Positions 47,411-57,004 of a DNA stretch of 64,000 bases are shown in pieces. A program made the translations under genes and the position numbers. This stretch comes from Bromus sterilis (Eukaryota; Streptophyta; Magnoliopsida; Poales; Poaceae): positions 343,865,324 to 343,929,323 of the forward strand of contig OX465598.1 in NCBI GenBank assembly GCA_950022295.1, in the 5' to 3' direction. A model generated the notes under the pieces. The model was not told the DNA's origin. It saw nothing but the letters and a program-made list of their open reading frames with translations, and did no database searches. Positions within the stretch are counted from its first letter, which is position 1, and every line of letters begins with the position of its first letter.

Positions 47411-47859
47411 AGCATCTCCAGCCGCGCCCCCAAGAGGCCCCCAAGGCGGCGCTATTTGCGCCGGACGGACGAAATTCGCCCAGTCGCGCCCCCAAGGGCC
47501 CAAATAGCGCCGGAACGGGCCAAAATTGAGTCCCGCGATCCCACCCAAGCGAACCCGGCGCACTGGGGGTCGCTTGGGGGCGCCGAACGAAACAAAAAGA
47601 GCCAACTGGCCCACTGGCAGAGCAAACCGTCCCAAAAACGACCCCCTCTCCCCCACCACCCTTGTCGCCGTCGGTGCCGCGCCGCCGCAAGGTAGCCGTT
47701 GCGCCGCCACCAAACACGCCGTTGTTCCACCCCACCTCCCCCCTTCCAAGCTTGCCTAGTACAACGACGTTTGGCCGGCGCGACGCGAACAGCCGAGACC
47801 ACCGGCGGCTGTTCGCGACCACACCACACCCCAGGTGTTCGACGAATTGTCGCGCCGAG

Positions 47860-49080
47860 ATGGACTCCGACGACGAGGCGCTCTTCGCCGCGCTGATGGA
47901 GGAGGAAGAGTCCGCCGCCGGCTCCGGGGACGACGAACACCTGATGATGCTCGCCGCCTTGGCCGACCTGTTCGGCGCCAACACGGCGCCGCAGCGGGGC
48001 GGCTCCAAGATGCGCCGCCGAAAGGCAAAGGAGAGGCGCCGTTCGGAGAGCTATTGCTTGCTCTACTCCGAATACTTTGCCGATGTTCCCCTACACGGCG
48101 AGAAGACATTCCGGCGCCGGTACCGCATGGGACGAAAGCTCTTTCTTCGCATTGTCAATTCACTTCAAGAGTACGACAACTACTTCGTTTGCAAGAAAGA
48201 TTGCACCGGCACAGTTGGATTCTCCACACTTCAGAAGTGCACAACGACAATGAGGATGCTTGCATACGGAGCTCCTGGTGATCAACGGGAAGACTATGCA
48301 CGCATGGACGAGTCCACCGCCCTTGAGTGTATGTAGAAGTTTTGCAGAGTAGTGGTGGGCTGCTTTGGAGGACAGTACTTGCGAGCACCCAGTGCCGAAG
48401 ACACTGCTCGGATCCTAGCAGGGAATGAAGCAAGAGGATTTCCTGGGATGCTTGGAAGCATCGATTGCATGCATTGGGAATGGAAGAACTGTCCATTTTC
48501 TTGGCAGGGGATGTACAAGGGCGCAAAAGGTCACTGCGGTGTGGTACTTGAGGCAGTTGCTACACATGATCTCTGGATTTGGCACTCCTTCTTTGGCATG
48601 CCAGGAACACACAATGACATCAACGTCCTGCAGTGCTCAAATGTCTTTGCCAGGCTTGTCGAAGGTCATGCTCCTCCGGTGAACTTCGAGGTCAATGGGC
48701 ACCAGTACAACAAGGGATACTACCTAGCAGATGTCATCTATCCAAGATGGCCGGTATTTGTGAAGACTATCTCAAACCCTGTGTCAGGAGAGAAGTACTC
48801 CCACTTTGCCAAGTGTCGGGAGTCTTGCAAGAAGGATGTCGAGCAGGCTTTTGGGGTGCTCCAATCTCGATTTGCCGTTGTTCGGTACCCCGCTCAGACT
48901 TGGTCGAAAGATCAAATGTGGGAGGTGATGAATTGTTGTGTCATTTTGCACAACATGATCATTGAGAGCGAGAAAGAGGATCCAGTGTATGACACTGAAC
49001 CATATCTCAACCAGGGGCCTCTTGCAGTTGTTGATCATGAGATACCAGCAGATTGGACAGCATATCTCAACATGCGCTAG
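47860..49080 (+). pseudogene. Harbinger transposase (DDE nuclease) with one in-frame stop
   Basis: ATG 47860 ('MDSDDEALFAALMEEEE') to TAG 49078-49080, 406 codons. The frame is open throughout except for TAG at 48334-48336. The DDE nuclease domain keeps Asp at 48463 ('GSIDCMHWEW'), Asp at 48616 ('GTHNDINVLQ') and Glu at 48841 ('KDVEQAFGVLQSRF'), the expected triad. The upstream part has an acidic leader and a basic stretch ('MRRRKAKERRRSE'). The nonsense codon falls before the catalytic domain, so a full product is not expected without readthrough. Confidence 0.88.
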
Positions 49081-49164
49081 GAGATCCGAGACCCGCACGT
49101 GCATCGTCAACTGCAGGAAGATCTAGTGTATCATCTGTGGCCGTGCAAAGGCAATGCCTAGTTT

Positions 49165-49335
49165 GATTTGTATTTGTGCCGAACTGTGCTGAATTGTGCC
49201 GAATTGTGCCGATGCCGAATTGTGACGACATTTGCGACGAATTGTGCCGAACTGCGATGAATTTGCGTCGAATTGTGTCGAATTTGTGTTTAAAAGTATC
49301 AATTTGCGCCGTTTTGCATCGAATTTGGGTTGAAT
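49165..49335 (+). repeat. Degenerate 'gaattgtgccgaa' repeats at the Harbinger 3' side
   Basis: Many short units of the form (c)gaattgtgccgaa, gacgaattgtgccgaactg and cgtcgaattgtgtcgaattt. Possibly subterminal transposase-binding repeats, or simple-sequence growth. Confidence 0.7.
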
Positions 49336-49759
49336 CTGGACCGCAACCGCGGCCATTTGGGGGCCGCCTTGGGGTCGACCGTCCCAAACAAGTTTTGCCG
49401 TCCGAAGACCCCAAGGGGCGTTAAAATAGCGCCGAAAATCGGCTGGAGATGCTCTTACAACCATTATCGATGCGCTCATAGTACATTGGTTGCGTTGGAT
49501 CCTTGACTTGAGATGTAGGCAAAGCTTGTCTTTATTTTTTTGAAGGGGCAAAGCTTGTTTTTGTCGAAAAAGAGAGAGAGAGACCTAGGGCAAAAAAGGT
49601 GTGGACGGCACGGTCTCGCGAAACCCGGTTCCGCGAGGTGCGCAGCGCACCAGCTGGGATCACCATCTCCGGTTTCATCAAGCCCGAATTTCGAGAGAGA
49701 AACGGCTACCGCCTGTCTTTTCCGTTCCCACACTCCGCCACTCCCCCCACAGCAGCCAG

Positions 49760-49768
49760 CTATAAGTC
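49760..49768 (+). promoter_or_regulatory. TATA-like box of the MSL gene
   Basis: CTATAAGTC, about 165 bp upstream of the start codon, followed by a C-rich leader. Only the motif supports it. Confidence 0.45.
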
Positions 49769-49929
49769 ACCCCCGCACCGCCGCACCACTCCCCCATTCC
49801 CCCCTCCTCCGCCGCCGGCGCCGCCGCACAGTTCCCCGTCATCCATCCATCCTAAACCCGAAGCCCTAGCTCGCCAGCACCCAACCCCCGCGTCCACCGC
49901 CGCGTGCGCGCGGCGGCGGCGGTGCCCCC

Positions 49930-52844
49930 ATGGATCCGGCCAACGCCAACGCCAACGCGAAGCCCCCGGCCGCCGCCAACGGCGACGTCGTCCTCATCAT
50001 GCCGCCCGAACATCCGCAGCAGCAGCCCACGGCAGCCGACGCGCCCAAAACCCCCCCAAACCCCGAGAAGCCGCCGCCGCCGCCGCCGGCCACGCCCACG
50101 GCGCGCCCGCCGCTCCCGAACTCCGAGAAGCCGCCGCAGAGCCCCGCGCGCCCGCCCCTGCCCCCCTCCTCGGGCGCGCTCCTCCGCCGCCGCTCCTCGC
50201 TCTCCAAGCCCAAATCCCGCTTCGTGGAGCCGCCGACCCCTACGGCCCCCTCCACCCACCCGTCCCCGGCCCACCCGGGCTCCACCGCCCAGACCCCTCG
50301 CCCCGCCTCCACCCCGCAGACCCCGGGCGACGCCGACGACGAGGACGACATCTTCCGCAAGGACGGCGCGCCGGCCGCCGCCTCCGCGGCCAAGTGCCGC
50401 CGCAGGGCCTGCATCTCGCTCGAGCTCGCCGTGCTCGTGCTCTTCCTCGCGCTGCTCGTCGTCAGCCTCGTGGCGCGCCCGCTCAAGGGCTACTTCCTGT
50501 GGGGGCTGGAGATCTGGAAGTGGTGCGTCATGGTCATCACCGTCTTCTCCGGCCACCTCGTCAGCCACTGGGTCATCGCCTTCGCCGTCTTCCTCATCGA
50601 GCGCAACTTCCTGCTCCGCAACAAGGTGCTCTACTTCGTCTTCGGCCTCAAGAAGAGCGTGCAGGCCTGCCTCTGGGTCGGTCTCGTGCTCATCGCCTGG
50701 TCTCAGCTCTTCGACCAGGAGCAGCTGGGCCGCACGCCCAAGACTGCCAAGATCCTCAACTACGTCTCCAGATTCCTCGCCTCCGTGCTCATCGCTTCGG
50801 TTATCTGGGTGATCAAGACATTTATCATGAAGGCCATCGCGTCCACCTTCCACCGGAAGGCCTTCTTTGACCGGATCCAGGAGAGCCTGTTCCACCAGTA
50901 CGTGCTGCAGACTCTCTCCGGCCCTCCATTGATGGAGCTAGCGGAGAATGTTGGGAGGGAGCCAAGCGGGCGGGTGAGCTTAAGCAGGGCCAAGGAGGAG
51001 AAAGGAACGCCCAAGGCCATCGATATCGTAAAACTGAGGATGATGAAGCAGGAGAAGATCTCAGCTTGGACGATGAAAGGCCTGATCACTGCAATCCATA
51101 GCTCAAGGCTTTCAACAATATCTCAAAGCATTGAGAGCTTTCATGAGTTTGATGAAACGGAACAAAAAGACAAGGAGATCAATAGTGAGTGGGAGGCAAA
51201 GGCAGCTGCCAATGCCATTTTCAAAAATGTTGCACGGCCCGGCTACAAGTGAGGATCACGATTGCCCATTCTTCTCTGGAAACATATTTCAATACGTGCC
51301 ATTGACCATTGTTCATTTGTGCAGGCATATTGAGGAGCTGGATTTGCTGAAATTTTTCAACAGGGAGGAGGCAGCCTTGGTACTTCCGATGTTTGAAGGG
51401 GCATCAGAGACAGGGAAGATAAAAAGATCTGCTCTGAAGAATTGGGTGGTAATGGAAATTTTAAACGCACTCACAATTTTCATTGTAAATTTATTTCCGA
51501 AGTTATTAGGGGCATTTATCCTATGATATAGATTGATTCAAATGTTTCCTGTTTTGCCTTTCAGTTTTGACTTCAGCTGCAGCAGTCATAATTATGTAGA
51601 TTCTGTAGCGTCTAACAAGTAACAAGTCGTGTTGTTCCTGTTATAAATCATTTAATTGCTCGAGAAAGGAAAGAAATACATGCTGCTGCAAAACAGCAAA
51701 ATCTGTCGTGTATGTTACAGTTTGTTGCCTCGGCATTGATAAAGTTCAATATTTATTTTGATGTTTTTTGTTTCCTTGCTTGATCATTATTTTACTGCAG
51801 GTAACTGCATACCTCGACCGCAAATCGCTAGCACATTCTCTGAATGACACAAAAACTGCAGTTAGCCAACTTCACAGCCTCATCAGAATTCTTGTAATTA
51901 TTATAATCATCATCATCACTCTGTTGTTGATGGGCATCGCCACGACCAAGATCCTTGTTGTCATCTCATCCCAGCTTCTAGTTGTGGTATTTATATTTGG
52001 AAATGCTTGCAAGACTGTATTTGAGGCCCTTATATTTGTTTTCATCATGCATCCGTTTGATGTTGGGGACCGCTGTGTCATTGATGGAATACAGGTCAAC
52101 TTCTAGACTGCCCTGTTTTGAGTTCCCCATTTCACTGCTCTTCTGATTTTATTTTTTGATGCTGACATGTGTCTATGCTGATAATAGATGATTGTCGAAG
52201 AAATGAATATATTGACCACAGTGTTCTTGAAGAATGACAATGAGAAGGTATATTATCCAAACTCTGTGCTGTCTACAATGCCAATCAGCAACTTTTACCG
52301 AAGCCCTGACATGTATGACACCATCGACTTCGCCATTGATGTTAAAACTTCAATGGAGAGCATCGCAGCGCTGAAATCCAGAATCAAAGGGTACATTCTT
52401 AAGCTTCTTCTGCGTTTAATTTACTGCATCTTATTCTAGACATAATAGTTCTTGACAAATCTTTGGCCAATACTATGTATATGTAACTTCACTAAGAGGC
52501 AGATCTGCATATGGTGTGAATAAAAGATGAGTTATCCGAACTTGACATGGTTCTTTTGGGGTTTCAGGTACTTGGAGAGCAAACCTACACGCTGGCACCC
52601 TATCCACACGGTAAACCTGAAGGATATCCTGGACGTCAACAAGATCAACATGTCGCTGTCTGCCCAACACACGATGAACTTCCAGAACATCCGGGAGAAG
52701 AACATCAGGAGGTCCGAGCTTGTGATGGAGCTAAAGAGAATATTCGAGGAGATGTCCATTAGCTACCACCTTCTGCCTCAGAAAGTTGAGCTTAGCTATG
52801 TCGGCACAAGTCCGTTGCCGGTGAACATTTCTCAAGGCAGATAG
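49930..52844 (+). CDS. Mechanosensitive ion channel, MscS-like (MSL10 type)
   Basis: Five coding exons: 49930-51248, 51325-51448, 51801-52094, 52188-52390, 52568-52844. All introns have GT/AG borders and phases agree, giving 738 aa, close to the size I recall for Arabidopsis MSL10. The N-terminus (1-155) is Pro-rich and probably disordered and cytosolic. Hydrophobic segments lie near 161-182, 189-224, 243-262, 276-300, 509-527 and 531-564. The last leads into 'MHPFDVGDRCVIDG' (564-577), the MscS signature. 'LAHSLNDTKTAV' is typical of plant MSLs. The protein should open an anion-preferring pore under membrane tension, probably in the plasma membrane. The start ATG follows a G/C-rich leader. 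A Harbinger element ends 475 bp upstream. Confidence 0.95.
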
Positions 52845-53557
52845 AGCGTGGGGTAAGATTAACAACTGACCGATGATCCTACCTACCATCGATCCTTGGA
52901 GATTGACAACTGATGGCTAGTTCAGTTTTGCAGTCTGTACCGGAGCTTTTATCATCCCTGTACATGCTTAGCGAGTTGCGTTTTGATTTGTACTGTACTG
53001 GATTATGATGTATCAGCGTCAGCAGCGTCTTATGGGTTGAACTTAGAATTTAGGCCAAGTATTGTTCTCGTTCCAGCTACCTTTTGGCTTCACACATCCT
53101 GGTTCCCGATGGGGAAAGTCTAGGATGGACTTGTGGTGCATCTTGTTGTAACATTTGAGATCATTTGTCATTTCTGATACTGAGCTTGAAAGAGCGGCTC
53201 AACCAGAAGTGCCTTGTGCTGTGCAAGGACACGGTGTATTGGGTGGGTGGGGGTGGTGCGGATCGGCGGGTCATCGTGAATGATCATGGTGCAGAAGTGT
53301 CTTCAATAGATTTTCATGTAGGGCACAGCTAGAGCCCTGCCTGCCTTGGCTGAAGATATGCTCCCTTTGTCTTTTTTCAGTGGAGTGTGCTCCCTTTGTC
53401 ATTGTGAGTGCTGACTGCTCAGTGTGGTCTGCGTCTGCCTGCGCTGAATTTGGTGGATGCTACTTTTTTTTTAACTTGTGGTGATGCTATCTTGGGTTTC
53501 AGGTCTGGTGATGTTGGTCTGTCTGGGTTGCAGCTATGTTTCAGACCTTTGCTTTCT
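52845..53557 (+). other. 3' flank of the MSL gene
   Basis: It probably includes the 3' UTR for the first few hundred bases. No clear polyadenylation signal was chosen and no other gene is seen. Confidence 0.4.
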
Positions 53558-53559
53558 AG

Positions 53560-53690
53560 TACTTCCTTCGATCCATATTATTTGTTTTAAAATGAATGTA
53601 TCTAGCATTAAAACACCGATCCATATTATTTGTTTTAAAATGAATGTATCTAGCATTAAAATATATTTAGATACCAGATAGATTTACGAT
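53560..53690. mobile_element. Broken Stowaway MITE with internal duplication
   Basis: It begins 'cttccttcgatccatattattt', and a unit of about 49 bp ('cgatccatattatttgtttt' onward) is repeated at about 53568 and 53617. The right half and TIR are missing. Confidence 0.65.
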
Positions 53691-54116
53691 GGCACCAAGT
53701 CACTGCAGGGGTTGGTGAGGGTTGCAGCGGTGCTTCATGGCGAATTTACTCTAAAAATTGACGTGGGAGAATCAGGTTGCGTAGTTGATAGCAATGTAGT
53801 TGATTCTAGTGCATTTTAACATTTTATCATGTCTTGAGAACCAACCTGTATTTGGGTGGTTATAAGGTTAGTGGTATCCTCGGCTCACCAGAGAAAATAC
53901 AACCTAGATTTAACATTTTGATGTCTCACAAATAACGAATACATTTTTAGTAAAGGGGCATACCAGTCATTCGAAGGTGCTTATAAGTGTAGAATGTGTG
54001 CGTGCGCACATTCATAAAAATGAATATATTTATGTAAACGTTCTCATCTTTACTATCTTTTTCTAAAGTAAACTTATTATATTTATTCGGTGTGTTTTAA
54101 CTGTATAGAGTGTTTA

Positions 54117-54250
54117 CTACTTTCTTCGTTCCTAAATATAGAACCTTTTAGATATTTCGATATGGATTACATACAGAGTAAAATGAGTGAATCTACATTT
54201 TAAAATATGTCTATATACATCCATATGTAATCCATATTGAAAACTATAAA
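54117..54250. mobile_element. Decayed Stowaway MITE
   Basis: Left end 'ctactttcttcgttcctaaata' and hairpin 'atatggattacata' / 'tatgtaatccatat'. The right end is eroded. Confidence 0.6.
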
Positions 54251-54261
54251 CAGGCTATACT

Positions 54262-54457
54262 TTTCCGTCTCAAAATAAGTGTTGTAAATTTATTTTGATA
54301 TTGATGTATCTAGATATAAAACTAAATGATGTATACTTTTCCGTCTCAAAATAAGTGTTGTAAATTTATTTGGATATGGATGTATCTAGATGTAAAACTA
54401 AGTTTAGATACATCCGTATTCAAACAAATCTAAAACATTTATTTCAAACGAAGAAAG
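54262..54457. mobile_element. Stowaway MITE preceded by a partial copy of itself
   Basis: The full copy is 54336-54457 (CTTTTCCGTCTCAAAATAAG...ATTTCAAACGAAGAAAG, TA at 54334-54335 and 54458-54459). Its first about 65 bp are repeated directly upstream at 54262-54328. Confidence 0.8.
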
Positions 54458-54459
54458 TA

Positions 54460-54678
54460 CTACCTCCGTCACAGTTTACAGGGCCTGCGCGTACCCCTAG
54501 GTCGCCAATTTAACCAACGTAAATAAGATATATGTGATAAAAAATATATCATGATAAACTTCAGATGTTATACTTTCAAATGATATAATTTTTGTAACAT
54601 ATACCTTGTGTTATGTTGGTTAAATCGGCGACCTAGGGATACGCACGCGCCCTGTAAACCGTTTAAAAACTAAGGAAG
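54460..54678. mobile_element. Stowaway-like MITE with long arms
   Basis: 219 bp, ends CTACCTCCGTCACAGTTTACAGG and CCTGTAAACCGTTTAAAAACTAAGGAAG. The arms pair through 'ccctaggtcgccaatttaacc' / 'ggttaaatcggcgacctaggg'. The TA at 54458-54459 is shared with the previous MITE; the other is 54679-54680. Confidence 0.85.
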
Positions 54679-54848
54679 TAATTAATAAGAAGTAAATATC
54701 TATTGCTGAGTCGTGCCCAAACACAAACGAGTAAACACATACCCAGTTAACAAAGCATGACACCACTCATGCAGGAGGAACACAACGCTAGCAATATTAT
54801 TCAGCTCGGCAGGAAGACGCAGGCCAGGGGTGCCGGCCGGCCGGCCGG

Positions 54849-55070
54849 CTAGCCCACGACGGGGGTCCTGACGACGAGGCCCTGGGACTCCTTGGCGTCG
54901 AAGAAGACGCGGACGCGCTTGGCGTTGAACCCCTTGGACACCTTGACGCCGTCCGGGAGCACTTCGATGGCGACGTCGGACCTGTCGTGGTTGATCTTCA
55001 TCACCGCCGGCGTCGCCGGGATGCCCACCACCTCCGGCCACGACGTCCTCGTGGGGTCAGCGCCGGCCAT
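54849..55070 (-). CDS. Potato inhibitor I family proteinase inhibitor (CI-2-like)
   Basis: 73 aa from ATG 55070 ('MAGADPTRTSWPEVVG') to the stop at 54849-54851, a normal length for this family and free of cysteines like barley CI-2. The motif 'SWPEVVG', the stretch 'AIEVLPDG', the loop 'VKVSKGFN' and 'KRVRVFFD' match the inhibitor I fold; it ends 'TPVVG'. By alignment with CI-2 the P1 residue of the reactive loop is Lys46, where CI-2 has Met, which suggests trypsin-like rather than chymotrypsin/subtilisin targets. I chose the only in-frame ATG; the open frame upstream lacks another. Such proteins usually act in seed or wound defence against insect and microbial serine proteases. Confidence 0.9.
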   Translation of the reverse strand: MAGADPTRTSWPEVVGIPATPAVMKINHDRSDVAIEVLPDGVKVSKGFNAKRVRVFFDAKESQGLVVRTPVVG

Positions 55071-55189
55071 TTCAGCAAAGGAACTAAGAAACGATCGGTC
55101 AGTGAAAGATGTGCTCGACCTTGGAGACAAGTAGTGAAGTAGATGCTTATTGTTAAGATGGATGTAGGATATGTAAGGCCCTGATAGTT

Positions 55190-55204
55190 GCTTATATATG
55201 AATG
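55190..55204 (-). promoter_or_regulatory. TATA-like box of the minus-strand inhibitor gene
   Basis: On the minus strand, TCATATATAAGC about 125 bp upstream of the ATG at 55070. A reasonable distance for a short 5' UTR. Confidence 0.55.
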
Positions 55205-55361
55205 CATCCCGTGCCGGAACTCCTCGAATTTGTCACCGAAAGCTAGCTCAGCTACTTGTTTGGTTATGTAATTGTACATCCGTCCAATAAACCCATAGGA
55301 TTACGCCAAATCATATACCCTGCCGGCGAATTTCTCTCTTTACGAAATCACTAGTTTAAGA

Positions 55362-55977
55362 GTACTCGTTGCAACGAGTACCGTGTTTCCTCCGCGCGCG
55401 ACACTTGGCGCTTCGCGCGCGCGCCAAGTGGCGCGCTCTGGTGCTTTTTCGTTTTTCCTGTTTTTTAGAGGCACGAGTGCCTCAAAAAAGGAGTCACGAA
55501 CGCCTCAAAAAAGAGTCACGAGCGCCTCAAAAAAGGAGGCACGAGTGCCTTTTCACGTTTTTCCTGTTTTTAGAGACACGAGTGCATCAAAAAAGGAGGC
55601 ACGGGTGCCTCTAAAAAGAAGACACGAGTGCCTCAAAAAAGACACGATAGTGCCTTTTCACGTATTTTTGTTTTTCCTGTTTTTTGAGGCACGAGTGCCT
55701 CAAAAAAGGAGGCACGAGTGCCTTTTTCGGAGGCACGAGGCACGAATCGTGCCTCCCGCAAAGGTAAGGTCGTGCCTCTTTTTTTTCGAATATTTTTTTT
55801 TCACCAAAACGTATAGAAAAAACGTGCGAAAACCGAAAAAGTCGAAAAAACCACCGAAAAAACCAATTTTAAACATCAAAAACGCGTACACAAAAATAAA
55901 AAAATGTAATCCAGAGGGATCGCTATGAGCGCGACACGTGGCGCTGTTCGCTGGAGCGGGCTGCGAACGAGTACTCC
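55362..55977. mobile_element. GAGTACTCGTT-ended element with gaggcacg repeats (copy 1)
   Basis: Left end AGAGTACTCGTTGCAACG (55360 on) and right end CGAACGAGTACTCC (to about 55977) are inverted. The core GAGTACTCGTT matches in full over 11 bp. Candidate flanks CTAGTTTA/CTAGTTGC are similar but not identical. The interior is a tandem field of 'gaggcacgagtgcctcaaaa' units. No coding capacity is accepted despite open frames through the repeats. Confidence 0.6.
55455..55765 (+). repeat. Imperfect tandem 'gaggcacgagtgcctc' array
   Basis: At least ten units of 15-30 bp, each a short palindrome (gcacgagtgc), separated by A-rich linkers and 'cacgttttt.ctgtttt' spacers. Confidence 0.85.
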
Positions 55978-56134
55978 CTAGTTGCTCTCCTCTCTGTGAC
56001 CCGGTCATTTCAGGCGATATGTTCTCTCTTCGGGGCAGACTGATAGCCCATTTTCTATTCCCTGGCCGGCCTTTTCTGCCCTTCTCAAAAGGCCCATTAC
56101 TTGATGAATTGGGCTGATTACTAAGAGCAATTAA

Positions 56135-56695
56135 TTTTCGAGTACTCACTCCATCGAAGCACCTCGTAAGGATCATTTTTGGTACGCTAAGAACGCGCCA
56201 CGTATTGTTAGGTGAGCGCTTTTCTTGAGAACAAATTTCGTGTAAGCATTTTCTGTGTTTAGATAGATTTTTTTGGTTTTTCGGTTTCTGCACGATCTTT
56301 TACCTTATTGTGATTTTTTTTTAAAAAACTGAACAAAATATTTAAGTGAACAAATGTTTTTTTTACGAGAGGCACAATCATACCTTTCATGGAGGCACAG
56401 GTTCGCTTCCGTGATAGATACACCATGTGGCTCTAAAAAGAAAAAAAAACAGAAGCACGATCGTGCCTCTCGTGAAGGCACAGATTTGCTTCCACGAGAG
56501 GCACACCCCGTGTATTTAAAAGAAGGCACGATCGTACCTCTCATGAAGAGAAAATTTGTTTGTGTGGGAGGCACACACCGTGTCTCAAAAAAAGGAAAAA
56601 AAGAGAACCTCCAGATCATGACAATTTGTGCGTGTACAGTGTGCTACTTGTTAATTGCGGAAGGGCTAAACGTGTTCGCTATAACAAGTACTTCT
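56135..56695. mobile_element. GAGTACTC-ended element with gaggcacg repeats (copy 2)
   Basis: Left CGAGTACTCACTCCATCG (about 56138-56155) and right CGCTATAACAAGTACTTC (to about 56695) resemble the ends of copy 1. The interior has 'gagaggcacaatc', 'gaaggcacgatcgtgcctc' and related units at 56368-56580. More decayed than copy 1. Confidence 0.5.
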
Positions 56696-57000
56696 TAATT
56701 AGTGATTTTGCTGACCATATGAACCTTGTTGAGGTGTAAGGAAATGATTTATGTTTTGTTTTTTCTAGAGTGACCTTCATGCACCAGGGTTATTTATTGC
56801 CCATAACGATTTTTATTAAGAGTCGCCTACAATCAGCGGCTATCAGACCGACTCAACATTTTAGCGTGATTTTTTCAAGTATTGTAGGATGGTTTTCTTT
56901 ATTTTTATTTGATTTTACGTTTTATATTCTTCAATTCCTTTGTTTTTTCTTACTCCTTTTATCCACATTTTACTATTCATATTCTATATATTAAATATAT
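56696..57000. other. Unassigned AT-rich sequence
   Basis: No gene or repeat structure recognised. Confidence 0.5.
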
Positions 57001-57004
57001 ATCA

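Larger units (their letters stand above)
47410..49454 (+). mobile_element. PIF/Harbinger DNA transposon
   Basis: 2,045 bp with inverted ends GAGCATCTCCAGCCG and CGGCTGGAGATGCTC and a TSD of TTA (47407-47409 and 49455-49457), the hallmark target of this superfamily. It carries one transposase-type ORF. The second, Myb-like ORF of full Harbinger elements is not seen. Subterminal 'gaattgtgccgaa' repeats occupy 49165-49330, and GC-rich subterminal stretches ('cccccaaggcggc', 'ggccgccttgggg') match in inverse. Confidence 0.92.

Noticed and set aside
49599..50870. 423-codon plus-strand frame overlapping MSL exon 1
   Set aside because: Another frame of the same GC-rich exon, Arg/Pro/Ala-rich without a domain. 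The 49930 frame joins correctly to four downstream exons.
49852..50895. Long minus-strand frame (347 codons) opposite MSL exon 1
   Set aside because: GC-rich shadow of the channel's first exon. Low-complexity Arg/Gly/Glu content and no domain; the plus frame has membrane helices and matching splice sites.
55369..56293. ORFs of 181 and 197 codons across the gaggcacg repeats
   Set aside because: Open only because the repeat units happen to lack stops in those frames; the translations are repetitive 'ASKKEARVP' type text.
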